Shown: positions 17,189 to 25,523, counted from the first letter of the stretch. The stretch is 56,559 nucleotides of DNA from Halioglobus japonicus (GCA_902705825.1 CACSIL010000002.1:88606-145164), one strand, 5' to 3'. Numbers and translations: made by a program. Notes: generated from the letters alone by a model not told the origin.

Positions 17189-17866
17189 ATGAGCAGTGAG
17201 ATGAGCAAGGAGGAAATCGTCCAGCTCCAGTATCGACAACGGTTTTCACAGGCTACTGATTATCGCAACGCGCTCTGGGCTGTGCTTTGCAATGATTTTT
17301 TCCAGCGTTATATCGACCGTCAGTCGGTAGTGTTTGATCTCGGGTGTGGCTGGGGTGAGTTCAGCAACAATATCTCAGCGAGCAAGAAGTATGCGATGGA
17401 TATGAACCCGGATGCGGCGGCGCGGTTGAATGATGATGTCGAGTTGTTTTCGCAGGATTGTTCCCAGCCGTGGCCACTGGCCGATGCCAGTCTGGACGTG
17501 GTTTTTACCAGTAACTTTCTCGAACATCTACCGGATAAAGCACATGTTGAAGCGACCGTCGCAGAGCTAAAGCGCTGTTTGAAACCCGGTGGATTGCTCA
17601 TTGCGATCGGCCCCAATGTTCGACTCCTGCCGGGGGCCTACTGGGATTTTTGGGATCACCATGTCCATATCTCAGATCGTTCACTCGCCGAATTACTTTC
17701 CATGAATGGTTTTGAGGTTACCGAGCGAGAGGCTGCGTTCTTGCCATATACCATGTCAGATGGCAAACAACCCAATTTGTTGCTGGTAAAGCTGTATATT
17801 AAGTTCCGCCTGTTTTGGAAGCTGTTTGGTAAACAGTTCCTTGTTGTGGCGCGAGCAGGCGCTTAA
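17189..17866 (+). CDS. Class I SAM-dependent methyltransferase
   Basis: 225 residues. The SAM-binding motif I is VFDLGCGWGEFS (about 48-59), motif II carries MDMNPDA, and motif IV/V shows VFTSNFLEHLPD and CLKPGGLLIAIGPN, the order of a methyltransf_11/25-type Rossmann fold. The protein has no membrane segment. Located between GtrA and the HAD-UbiA gene, it may methylate the sugar or a lipid-linked intermediate of this pathway. The substrate is not deducible. ATG 17189 is preceded by TTGAGGGC. Confidence 0.88.
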   Translation: MSSEMSKEEIVQLQYRQRFSQATDYRNALWAVLCNDFFQRYIDRQSVVFDLGCGWGEFSNNISASKKYAMDMNPDAAARLNDDVELFSQDCSQPWPLADASLDVVFTSNFLEHLPDKAHVEATVAELKRCLKPGGLLIAIGPNVRLLPGAYWDFWDHHVHISDRSLAELLSMNGFEVTEREAAFLPYTMSDGKQPNLLLVKLYIKFRLFWKLFGKQFLVVARAGA

Positions 17867-17892
17867 AGTAGACAGAGGCCAGGCTATCTATC

Positions 17893-19335
17893 GTGTCCGA
17901 CATGTCAGAAAACTCGAAATCCCAGTTTCCGCTTTGTGTTGATCTCGACGGAACACTCGTCAATACGGATACCCTTATTGAATCAGCGGTGTTGTTGATA
18001 AAGATAAACCCGCTCTATATTTTTTCAATGCTGTTTTGGTTGCTGAGCGGCAAGGCCTATCTCAAGGAAATGATCTCAGCTCGAACAGCGCTGGATGTCA
18101 CGACCTTGCCCTATAATCAGGCACTGCTTGATTGGCTGAAGCAACAGGGTAGCGCAGGCCGCGAACTGGTACTGGTAACAGCAGCAAACCAGCGTATCGC
18201 CAACGCTGTGGGAACCCACCTGGGGATTTTCTCCCAGGTAATTGCCAGTTCCAGCACTGATAATGTGTCGGCCAGCAGAAAACGAGACAAACTGGACCGT
18301 CTTTTTGGCAAGGGTGGTTACGATTACGCGGGCAACAGTCGCGATGATCTGGAGGTCTGGTCGAGCTGTCGCAGGGCGGTGGTGGTGAACGCGAGCTCCA
18401 CCGTAGCAGCAGGCGCCGCCAAAGTCGCTGATGTGCAGGAGAGCTTTCCCGCTGCGGCTAGCCCCTGGCGGGCTCTGCTTACCGCTATGCGTCCGCACCA
18501 GTGGAGTAAGAACTTGCTGGTGTTCGTCAGTCTATTGATAGCGCAGCGCTACGGTGAGATTGATCTGCTTGTTGCGACTATCCTGGCTTTTGTCGCGTTT
18601 TGCCTGTGCTCGTCTTCTGTTTATCTGATAAATGATCTGCTGGATCTAAAGGCAGACCGCAAGCACAGTGAAAAGTGTCACAGACCCTTTGCCAGCGGGC
18701 AGGTATCGCTGCTGCTGGGTATACAGACGATACCGGTGCTATTGGTTCTGTCGATTATGCTTGCGGTCGCTGCAGGGCCAATGTTTTTTAGCGTATTGTT
18801 GGTCTACTTCACTATCACGCTTGCTTACTCTTTCTACTTTAAACGGCTGGCCTTGCTGGATGTGTTAATGCTTGCAGTGTTATACACGCTTCGCATTCTG
18901 GCAGGAGCCGCTGTTGCTGTAGAAATACCATCAGTCTGGCTGGTTTCGTTTTCAATGTTTCTGTTCACCAGCCTGGCTATGGCCAAGCGCTACGCTGAAC
19001 TCAAATCCCTCGAGCTTGAGGCGGGTGACATGGCGAGTGGGCGCGATTACAAGGTGACTGATCTGCCAATTATTGCGCAACTGGGAGTCGCTTCTGGTTA
19101 TATCTCCACTTTGGTAATGGCCCTCTATATCGACAGTTCTGATGTCGCGGATATCTATCACCACCAGCGTGTGATGTGGCTACTCTGCCCGTTGCTAATG
19201 TACTGGATTGGCAGGATATGGTTGCTTGCCGGTCGCGGTGAACTCAATCAGGACCCTGTTGTATTCGCCACCCGGGATAAAATCAGTTACATCGTATTTG
19301 TATTCGGGTTGCTGACACTGCTGGCAGCTCGCTGA
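17893..19335 (+). CDS. HAD phosphatase-UbiA fusion: polyprenyl-phosphate phosphoribosyltransferase with built-in phosphatase
   Basis: 480 residues in two parts. Residues about 10-185 are a HAD hydrolase: CVDLDGTLV (nucleophile D17, D19), LVTAAN (motif II), and KRDKLDRLFG with a later GNSRDDLEVW acidic pair. Residues about 190-480 are a UbiA-type membrane prenyltransferase with N247-D248-x2-D251-x3-D255 in NDLLDLKADRKH and FKRLALLDVL later, closest to decaprenyl-phosphate 5-phosphoribosyltransferase (Rv3806c type). Known chemistry: PRPP plus polyprenyl phosphate gives polyprenyl-phospho-5-phosphoribose, then a phosphatase removes the 5-phosphate. The fusion would do both steps. Its stop overlaps the dprE1 start by one base. 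The GTG at 17893 is chosen; an ATG three codons on is equally possible. Confidence 0.88.
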   Translation: MSDMSENSKSQFPLCVDLDGTLVNTDTLIESAVLLIKINPLYIFSMLFWLLSGKAYLKEMISARTALDVTTLPYNQALLDWLKQQGSAGRELVLVTAANQRIANAVGTHLGIFSQVIASSSTDNVSASRKRDKLDRLFGKGGYDYAGNSRDDLEVWSSCRRAVVVNASSTVAAGAAKVADVQESFPAAASPWRALLTAMRPHQWSKNLLVFVSLLIAQRYGEIDLLVATILAFVAFCLCSSSVYLINDLLDLKADRKHSEKCHRPFASGQVSLLLGIQTIPVLLVLSIMLAVAAGPMFFSVLLVYFTITLAYSFYFKRLALLDVLMLAVLYTLRILAGAAVAVEIPSVWLVSFSMFLFTSLAMAKRYAELKSLELEAGDMASGRDYKVTDLPIIAQLGVASGYISTLVMALYIDSSDVADIYHHQRVMWLLCPLLMYWIGRIWLLAGRGELNQDPVVFATRDKISYIVFVFGLLTLLAAR

Positions 19336-20633
19336 TGAACGGCAGTTGGGGCGGCCTTCCTATCGCCGCGGCAGATCGTATTCTTGAGCGCGATTGGCGC
19401 TTCGAAACACTACCGAAACTCAGCCCGACCGACTCGGTGCTGCCGTATGGTCTGGGGCGCAGTTACGGCGACAGTTGTATCAACAGTCACGCCACGCAAA
19501 TCAGTACCCGGCGACTCAATCGATTGATTCGATTTGATGCACAGCAGGGCCTTCTGCAGTGTGAAGCGGGTATAACGCTGGATGAGATTCTACAGGTTGT
19601 GGTCCCTCACGGCTGGTTTCTGCCCGTGCTGCCTGGTACGCGTTTTGTCACGCTCGGTGGCGCTATTGCCAATGATGTGCATGGCAAAAACCATCATCAC
19701 GCGGGGTCTTTCGGTTGTCATGTGCAATCGCTGACATTGTTGCGCAGCGATGGTGAGCGCTATCGTTGTACTCCACAAGAGAATGCTGCTCTTTTTGCAG
19801 CCACCATTGGCGGGCTGGGGCTCACCGGGCTTTTAGTCAGTGCCGAAGTGAAGCTTGTCCCGGTGAGCAGTGATCAGATGGAGGTCGAGGACCTGGCCTT
19901 TTCGAGTGTCGAGGAATTTGGGCAACTGAGCCGGGATTCGACAGAGTGGGAATACAACGTGTCCTGGATCGATACCTTTGCCCGCAATGGACAGGTCGGT
20001 CGGGGAATTTTCTCGCGCGCCCGGCATGCGCACAATAGCGGAACGCTCAAGCCAGGTCGTCGCCCGCGTATTGCCGTGCCGATTACTCCGCCAGTCTCTT
20101 TGATCAACAAGTGGACTGTGGATGTTTTCAATCGCGCGTATTTCGCGCGTCGCAAGCAGAACAAGGGTTTGCAATATACCCACTATCAGCCGTACTTTTT
20201 TCCGCTTGACGGTATCGCGAACTGGAACCGTATTTATGGCAGGAAGGGCTTTTACCAGTATCAGTGTGTGGTGCCAAGGGTCGGAGGTGAAGCGGTCATT
20301 GAGGCACTTCTGAGGGAAGTGAACCGCAGTGGAGCGGCCTCCTTTCTGACTGTGCTGAAAGAGTTTGGAGAGCAGCGTTCCCCGGGGATGCTGTCCTTTC
20401 CGCGTTCAGGTCTAACCCTGGCGATCGATTTTCCCAACCGCGGTGAACGCACCAGAAACTTGCTGGCCTCGTTCGACGAGATAGTGCAATCTGCCGGAGG
20501 CGCTCTTTATCCGGCCAAGGATGCGCGCATGCCGGCCACACTATTTACTTCGGGTTTCCCCCGGTTACAGGAATTTGTATCCGAGATCGATCCGAAATTT
20601 TCTTCGACATTTTGGCGCAGGATTCAGCAATGA
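19335..20633 (+). CDS. dprE1: DprE1-type polyprenyl-phosphoryl-ribose 2'-oxidase
   Basis: 432 residues of the VAO-type FAD fold. GTRFVTLGGAIANDVHGKN followed by HHAGSFG (residues 101-127) is near-identical to the FAD-binding block of mycobacterial DprE1, and the catalytic Lys appears in LYPAKDAR (K395). DprE1 oxidises the 2'-OH of polyprenyl-phospho-ribose to the keto intermediate. The segment SGLTLAIDFP (358-367) aligns with the mycobacterial PGWNICVDFP segment; A363 stands where the mycobacterial enzyme has Cys387, the benzothiazinone target. The gene overlaps both neighbours, by one base upstream and four downstream, so a single translationally coupled unit is likely. Confidence 0.93.
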   Translation: MNGSWGGLPIAAADRILERDWRFETLPKLSPTDSVLPYGLGRSYGDSCINSHATQISTRRLNRLIRFDAQQGLLQCEAGITLDEILQVVVPHGWFLPVLPGTRFVTLGGAIANDVHGKNHHHAGSFGCHVQSLTLLRSDGERYRCTPQENAALFAATIGGLGLTGLLVSAEVKLVPVSSDQMEVEDLAFSSVEEFGQLSRDSTEWEYNVSWIDTFARNGQVGRGIFSRARHAHNSGTLKPGRRPRIAVPITPPVSLINKWTVDVFNRAYFARRKQNKGLQYTHYQPYFFPLDGIANWNRIYGRKGFYQYQCVVPRVGGEAVIEALLREVNRSGAASFLTVLKEFGEQRSPGMLSFPRSGLTLAIDFPNRGERTRNLLASFDEIVQSAGGALYPAKDARMPATLFTSGFPRLQEFVSEIDPKFSSTFWRRIQQ

Positions 20634-21406
20634 AGGGTTCAGGAATGAAGGATTCGGGAATGAAAAGTGACACGCGTATTCTTGTTTTCGGTGCCACCTC
20701 TGCTATCTGCCATGAAGTCTTGAAGCTCTACGCGGCCCAGGGGGCATCTTTTTTCCTGGTGGCAAGGAACCACGACAAGTTGGGCGCAGTGACCGATGAT
20801 CTGGTGGCTCGTGGCGCCAGGGTAGATGGCAGCTGTTGCTATGATTTCAACGACTGGGAGCAGCACGAGGTCGCCGTTAGGCAGGGGGCGCAGAACCTCG
20901 GTGCAATTGATATCGCCATTGTTGCGCACGGCACGCTTCCTGAGCAGGCACAATGTGAGTCTTCCAGTGCAGCGTTAAAAGCGTGTATGGACGACAATTT
21001 TACCAGTGCGGCCATAGTGGCCGAAGCCTGTGCACAGCAGTTGTCCAGACAGGGGAGCGGTGCGCTGGCCGTTGTGTCTTCGGTAGCAGGTGACCGGGGG
21101 CGCAAGAGCAACTATGCCTATGGCGCCGCAAAAGCTGGAATTGATACCCTGCTGCAGGGCTTACAGGGCAGGTTTTCCGGTAGCGGTGTGAAAATCGTCA
21201 ACATAAAGCCAGGCATGATCATCTCTCCGATGACAGCTCACCTGAAGCACGGTGCCATCTGGGCAACTGCTGCAGACATTGCACCTGACATTCAAAAAGC
21301 GATAGCCAGTGGCCGTAAGGTTTGTTATGTGCCTGGCTATTGGCGTTTGATAATGTTCGTCATCCGCTCACTCCCCACCACCCTATTGGCAAAGCTTCCG
21401 ATCTAG
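20630..21406 (+). CDS. dprE2: DprE2-type polyprenyl-phosphoryl-2-keto-ribose reductase
   Basis: 258 residues, classical SDR. The NAD site is VFGATSAICHEV, the active site has VVSSVAGDRGRKSNYAYG then AAKAG, and the C-terminus ends LLAKLPI, close to the end of mycobacterial DprE2. DprE2 reduces the 2'-keto intermediate to give the arabino epimer. The ATG at 20630 overlaps the dprE1 stop (ATGA). Two further in-frame ATGs follow within a 15-bp near-repeat (20630, 20645, 20660), so the true start is uncertain by ten codons. It completes the three-gene pathway and is the last gene before a 311-base gap. Confidence 0.92.
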   Translation: MKGSGMKDSGMKSDTRILVFGATSAICHEVLKLYAAQGASFFLVARNHDKLGAVTDDLVARGARVDGSCCYDFNDWEQHEVAVRQGAQNLGAIDIAIVAHGTLPEQAQCESSSAALKACMDDNFTSAAIVAEACAQQLSRQGSGALAVVSSVAGDRGRKSNYAYGAAKAGIDTLLQGLQGRFSGSGVKIVNIKPGMIISPMTAHLKHGAIWATAADIAPDIQKAIASGRKVCYVPGYWRLIMFVIRSLPTTLLAKLPI

Positions 21407-21717
21407 GGAGCCTTCGGGCAATGCTGTAACGAATCACTGGTCAGTGACCTGCGCTCGCTTGTGTGACGCGATTCACGTTATTCGCAGGCATGCGACGACT
21501 CGGCCGTGCCGGAACGCAAATTTGTTGCTTATTCAGTCTCGATTCCAGACGAAATCGCGATTATCTGGCATACTCTGCTGCTGATCTCAGGTTCTCAATT
21601 TGGCGGAAAAACCCCACATTTTCAGGGTTTATTGGCAATTGAATTGGTGGAAGAATGGCCCCAAATTGATACCTGGCGAGGACTTTGATCGAACAACACG
21701 TTCCAGAGAGTGCGGTA
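21407..21717. other. Intergenic region between dprE2 and the radical SAM gene
   Basis: No gene is supported; the 60-codon frame from 21506 has no recognisable features. A small hairpin CACTG-GT-CAGTG lies near 21436. The gap suggests the radical SAM gene has its own promoter and is not simply the last gene of the dprE operon. Confidence 0.45.
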
Positions 21718-23208
21718 ATGGCAAAAATAGCAATTGTAAAATTATTTAACGGCTTGAATCTGGCGCCGGCCCAATTGGCGGGTCAGTTGCGGGACGCGGG
21801 TCACGAAGTCAAGATTATCTATTTCAAGGAAACGGTGGCACTGCCCACTGATGAATCTGAAGGGTATCTCGAGTTCGATTATCCCGGCGTAGGCTTCCTT
21901 GCAAACGGCAAGCAATACTCGGTTGATCTGTACAAGCCGGTCTGCGAGAGCGAAGAGCAATTACTGGTTGAAGAACTCAACGCATTTGAACCTGACTTAA
22001 TCGGCTTTACGGTTTTTTCCGGCCTGATCAGGGTTTGTAGCGAAGTGACCGAGACCGTGTGTAAGCATTTTGATTGCCCCATTATTTGGGGTGGTCCAGG
22101 GCCCACGCTTGAGCCAGAAAAATGTATCGGCTTTGCAGACCTTTTGTGTATCAACGAAGGGGAGGCGGTGATTGTCGAATTGGCTGATCGTCTCGATGCC
22201 GGCAAGGACTACTCCGATATTCTCGGCACCTGGTACAAGCGTGGCGAGGACATTATCAAAAATGAAAACCGGCCCCTGATGCCGCTGGAAGATGTTGCGC
22301 GACCAGACTGGTCGAGAGATATCCATATCCTTATTAACGAGGATAAGGTCGAGCGAAACTACTATCCCGAAGGGTCAAAGTCTTACTCGATTATGACCCA
22401 GCGAGGGTGTCCTTTCTCCTGTCATTTCTGTATCGAAAGTAAGTATCAGGATATGTTTGGCAGAAAGAATTCTCTGCGACGTAAATCGGTAGATAGCATT
22501 ATCGAAGAGCTCCTCTGGGCCAAAGAGGCGCTGAACATCAAGAAGGTGATGTTTTACGATGATGTGTTCACGGTACACCCACGCTGGCTGGAGGAGTTTT
22601 TGCCGCGGTATAAGGCGGAAATCGGCCTGCCGTTCTGGTGTTACTCCTATCCGACGACACACGACAGAGCACTGCTCGACAAGCTCAAGGATGCCGGCTG
22701 TGTTGCGATTACCATGGGCGTACAGTCAGGCAGTGAGCGGGTGCTTAAGGAGCATTTCAACAGGCCGACCAAAACCGATAGGGTTGTCGCGGCTGCCGAG
22801 GAAATCGTGGGTGCCGGTATCACGGGTTTTTACGACCTGATAACCCGCGTCGACTTTGAGACGGTTGATGATCTGGAGGAGACATTTGAGTTTTTACTCC
22901 GGTTCCCGCTCGAGATGAATACGTTCATGCTGCCGAATATGACCAGCTATCCGACGTATGAGTACAGTGAAAATGTAATCGCGGCGGAGGGTAAGGGCAT
23001 TCTGAACAGACCGTCGGATGAGGATTACGATTTCTATCATCACCTGTACTTGCTGTCGCGCTCAACACTGCCTATCAGCAAAATTCGGGAAATACGCAAC
23101 GACCCGAAGTATCGCGAGAACCCCTCGCTAATGGCGCAGTTTTTTGATCATAAGCCGATCATGAATTTTACTGATCCGGTGCCAAAGCGCGTGCGCCAGT
23201 CTGCCTAA
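21718..23208 (+). CDS. B12-binding-domain radical SAM enzyme
   Basis: 496 residues. The N-terminal 150 residues form a cobalamin-binding-like Rossmann domain (KIAIVKLFNGLNLAP, then FEPDLIGFTVFS and IIWGGPGPTLEP). The radical SAM core follows, with the iron-sulfur motif C-x3-C-x2-C in GCPFSCHFC near residue 235, YDDVFTVHP and later GVQSGSERVL, typical of the BchE/methyltransferase-like class (SPASM-less). Such enzymes methylate or cyclise unreactive carbons. The DXHXXG cobalamin motif is not evident, so the N-terminal domain may not hold B12. ATG 21718 has GAGAG upstream. Proximity to the dprE genes makes a lipid or glycan substrate plausible but unproven. Confidence 0.87.
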   Translation: MAKIAIVKLFNGLNLAPAQLAGQLRDAGHEVKIIYFKETVALPTDESEGYLEFDYPGVGFLANGKQYSVDLYKPVCESEEQLLVEELNAFEPDLIGFTVFSGLIRVCSEVTETVCKHFDCPIIWGGPGPTLEPEKCIGFADLLCINEGEAVIVELADRLDAGKDYSDILGTWYKRGEDIIKNENRPLMPLEDVARPDWSRDIHILINEDKVERNYYPEGSKSYSIMTQRGCPFSCHFCIESKYQDMFGRKNSLRRKSVDSIIEELLWAKEALNIKKVMFYDDVFTVHPRWLEEFLPRYKAEIGLPFWCYSYPTTHDRALLDKLKDAGCVAITMGVQSGSERVLKEHFNRPTKTDRVVAAAEEIVGAGITGFYDLITRVDFETVDDLEETFEFLLRFPLEMNTFMLPNMTSYPTYEYSENVIAAEGKGILNRPSDEDYDFYHHLYLLSRSTLPISKIREIRNDPKYRENPSLMAQFFDHKPIMNFTDPVPKRVRQSA

Positions 23209-23241
23209 ATCCAAAAGACTAATTCGCAGGGTAGGGCCGCT

Positions 23242-24261
23242 TTAGTGCTGTTGTACCCTGTCGGGTTTTGCAAGTTGGTATTTGCGCACCAGTCCCCGCA
23301 TCTGGTCATAACTGAGTCCCAGCGCACTGGCTGTGCGGCGTTGGTTATACCCGTTCTGTTTCAGTGCTGCAGACAGCAGCTTCACTTCTAACTGCTTAAC
23401 CTGGGTTTGGAAGTCAGGGGTTTCTCCTTGATCCGCCGTGTCAGTCTCTTTTTGCTCCGAGACCGCAGTCGTGGGGTGCTCATCCTCAAAAGGCGAAATA
23501 AACGGGTCGATCACGATATCGGCCACGGGGTTCTCTGGATCATTCCAGCGAAACAATGACCGTTCCACCGCATTCTTCAATTCTCTTATATTGCCGGGCC
23601 AGTTGTGTTGTTGCAGCGTGCTCATCGCTGCTTCGGAAAACCCTGCAAACAAGCTCCATCCCAACTCAGCGCACATGCCAACGGCAAAATGTTCTGCCAG
23701 TTCGAGTATGTCCTCTGGGCGGTGACGCAGTGCGGGCAGGTGCACAATGTCGAAGCTGAGGCGGTCCAGCAGGTCTGCCCGAAACTGATTTTGTGATACC
23801 AGAGCGCGCAGGTCAGTATTTGTCGCGGCGACAACCCGCACGTCCACCTGAAGGGTTTGTTGTCCACCGAGGCGTTCAAACTCACCATATTCCACCAGCC
23901 GCAACAGTTTCTCCTGTAGGCGCATGGACATTGTGCCCAGTTCATCGAGGAACAGGGTGCCGCCATCGGCACGTTCAAAGCGCCCCTGTTGAGCGCGGGT
24001 GGCCCCGGTAAACGCACCCGGCTCATGCCCAAACAGCTCTGACTCCAGCAGACTATCGGCCAGTGCAGCGCAATTTACTTTAACAAGCGGGGCTTGCCAG
24101 CGCGGCGAGAGAAAATGCAGCCGCTGGGCAGCCAGCTCTTTACCCGTACCGCGCTCTCCTAGCAAGAGGATTGGACGGTTGATCCGCGCCAGCTGAGACA
24201 GCTGTTCCAATGCCGCGGCTAATGCCGAAGAATGGCCAATGATACTTTCCTGAATTCTCAT
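23242..24261 (-). CDS. pspF: Phage-shock-protein operon activator PspF (sigma-54 enhancer-binding)
   Basis: 339 residues and no N-terminal receiver domain, exactly the PspF layout. The AAA+ core has Walker A GERGTGKE (35-42), the sigma-54 contact loop GAFTGA (82-87), Walker B GGTLFLDELG and the arginine-finger region FRADLLDRLSFD. A Fis-type helix-turn-helix lies at the C-terminus (QNGYNQRRTASALGLSYDQM). PspF activates psp genes and is held inactive by PspA. It is divergent from pspA with a 222-base regulatory region between them that holds the sigma-54 promoter and candidate binding sites. Confidence 0.95.
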   Translation of the reverse strand: MRIQESIIGHSSALAAALEQLSQLARINRPILLLGERGTGKELAAQRLHFLSPRWQAPLVKVNCAALADSLLESELFGHEPGAFTGATRAQQGRFERADGGTLFLDELGTMSMRLQEKLLRLVEYGEFERLGGQQTLQVDVRVVAATNTDLRALVSQNQFRADLLDRLSFDIVHLPALRHRPEDILELAEHFAVGMCAELGWSLFAGFSEAAMSTLQQHNWPGNIRELKNAVERSLFRWNDPENPVADIVIDPFISPFEDEHPTTAVSEQKETDTADQGETPDFQTQVKQLEVKLLSAALKQNGYNQRRTASALGLSYDQMRGLVRKYQLAKPDRVQQH

Positions 24262-24263
24262 GC

Positions 24264-24319
24264 GGCTAAATATACCCTATATAGAGGTTAATAAAGCCTA
24301 TTAAAAGGTAAATATAGCC
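24264..24319 (+). promoter_or_regulatory. Candidate PspF upstream activating sites (three 14-bp copies)
   Basis: Two direct copies, AGGTTAATAAAGCC at 24285-24298 and AGGTAAATATAGCC at 24306-24319, agree at 12 of 14 bases and are exactly 21 bp apart, two helical turns. A third, inverted copy (11 of 14 matches) is at 24264-24277, directly before pspF. They sit about 80-130 bp upstream of the -24 box, where PspF binds in enterobacteria. Assignment to PspF is inference from spacing and position. Confidence 0.5.
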
Positions 24320-24395
24320 GATAAAGTTCGCTTATGAGGCCGAGAATAAACGTGATTTACAGAAAAAGTACGTTAAAACAACGAGATAGCTGGTT

Positions 24396-24410
24396 TGGCA
24401 CGCATCGTGT
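24396..24410 (+). promoter_or_regulatory. Sigma-54 promoter of pspA
   Basis: TGGCACG at 24396-24402 with GG at 24397-24398 and GT at 24409-24410, ten bases between the two dinucleotides as sigma-54 RNA polymerase requires. The -12 element ends GT instead of the consensus GC, which I recall is also true of the E. coli pspA promoter. Transcription should begin about 24421, some 63 bases before pspA. Confidence 0.8.
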
Positions 24411-24483
24411 CTTAGTTTGCTTGTGATCGAGCGCTGGGCCGTATCGTACGGTTACCGGTAGAATCAGTAACAGGAGAGAGCAC

Positions 24484-25161
24484 ATGGGCATATTTTCACG
24501 CATGACCGACATCATTAACTCCAACATCAATGCGATGCTGGATCAGGCTGAAGAGCCAGAGAAAATGGTGCGTCTGATTATTCAGGAGATGGAGGACACC
24601 CTGGTGGAGGTCCGCAGTTCCTCGGCACGGGTATTGGCAGATCGTAAAGATGCGGCGCGGCGACTGGAGCAGGTAAGCGCCGAGGCTGCCAGCTGGGAGG
24701 ACAAGGCACGTCTGGCAATCGAGAAGAATCGCGAGGACCTGGCACGCGCTGCGCTGCAGGAAAAGCGCGCTATTGAGGAAGAGGTCGCAACGGTAGAGGC
24801 GGAACTGGTGGCGACCGATGAACATATTGAACAACTCAATCACGAGGTGAGTCAGTTGCAGCAAAAGCTCGATGATGCCAGGGCCCGACAAAAAGCCCTG
24901 ACGATGCGCAGTCAGACGGTGGAGTCGAGGATCAAGGTAAAAAGGCAGATACACCGGGAGGCGCTGGATGACGCTTTCCATCGCTTCGAGCGTTTTGAGC
25001 GTCGTATGGATACACTGGAAAGCCAGCTCGAGTCGATGGACCTGGGACGGGATGTACCCCCCGATCTCGCTGCGCAGATAACAGCGCTGCAGGATGATGA
25101 CCGGATCAGCGATGAATTGGAGCGTCTGAAAGCTGGTATGGCCGATAAAAAGCCGGACTAG
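24484..25161 (+). CDS. pspA: Phage shock protein A
   Basis: 225 residues, almost entirely helical coiled coil, of the PspA/IM30 (ESCRT-III-like) family. MGIFSRMTDIINSNINAMLD is the amphipathic first helix, and EEPEKMVRLIIQEMEDTLVE is the conserved segment that follows. PspA binds PspF in the resting cell and moves to damaged inner membrane, where it oligomerises to preserve proton-motive force. ATG has a strong AGGAGAG upstream. It is followed by pspB after 86 bases. Confidence 0.97.
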   Translation: MGIFSRMTDIINSNINAMLDQAEEPEKMVRLIIQEMEDTLVEVRSSSARVLADRKDAARRLEQVSAEAASWEDKARLAIEKNREDLARAALQEKRAIEEEVATVEAELVATDEHIEQLNHEVSQLQQKLDDARARQKALTMRSQTVESRIKVKRQIHREALDDAFHRFERFERRMDTLESQLESMDLGRDVPPDLAAQITALQDDDRISDELERLKAGMADKKPD

Positions 25162-25247
25162 TTATTTATGAGTATATTCAACAGCGAAAACACCGATCAA
25201 CAGTGTGACAGTGTTCATTCACTGCAAGCCGCAGAGGAATAGAATCG

Positions 25248-25523
25248 ATGGAGTTTTTGAAGTTCATGTCTGTCCCCACAATTCTGTTCATGGTGATTGT
25301 GGCACCGATGTGGATCACCATGTATTACCGTAGCGTCAATCGATCCACCCGCAGTCTTAATCTGGAAGACAGGGAGTCTCTGGAACATATGCTTGAGACA
25401 GTGGATAAGCTGACCGATCGTATCGCCACACTGGAGTCTATTCTGGATGCAGATCACCCGCAGTGGCGCCAGCAGGTAAGTCGTCAGGAACGTGGCGAAG
25501 ACAGCTCAGGGAGCAAAATATGA
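25248..25523 (+). CDS. pspB: Phage shock protein B
   Basis: 91 residues: one N-terminal membrane helix (FMSVPTILFMVIVAPMWITM), then a cytoplasmic helical tail with the family motif RIATLESILDADHPQWRQQ. PspB with PspC senses membrane stress and frees PspF from PspA. A GAGGAA Shine-Dalgarno lies upstream. Its stop overlaps the pspC start (ATGA). It is a little longer than the E. coli protein because of a polar C-terminal tail. Confidence 0.95.
   Translation: MEFLKFMSVPTILFMVIVAPMWITMYYRSVNRSTRSLNLEDRESLEHMLETVDKLTDRIATLESILDADHPQWRQQVSRQERGEDSSGSKI

Noticed and set aside
23227..23260. CAGGGTA/TACCCTG hairpin near the pspF stop
   Set aside because: Loop is 20 bases, one arm is in pspF coding sequence and only a short T run follows; too weak to call a terminator.
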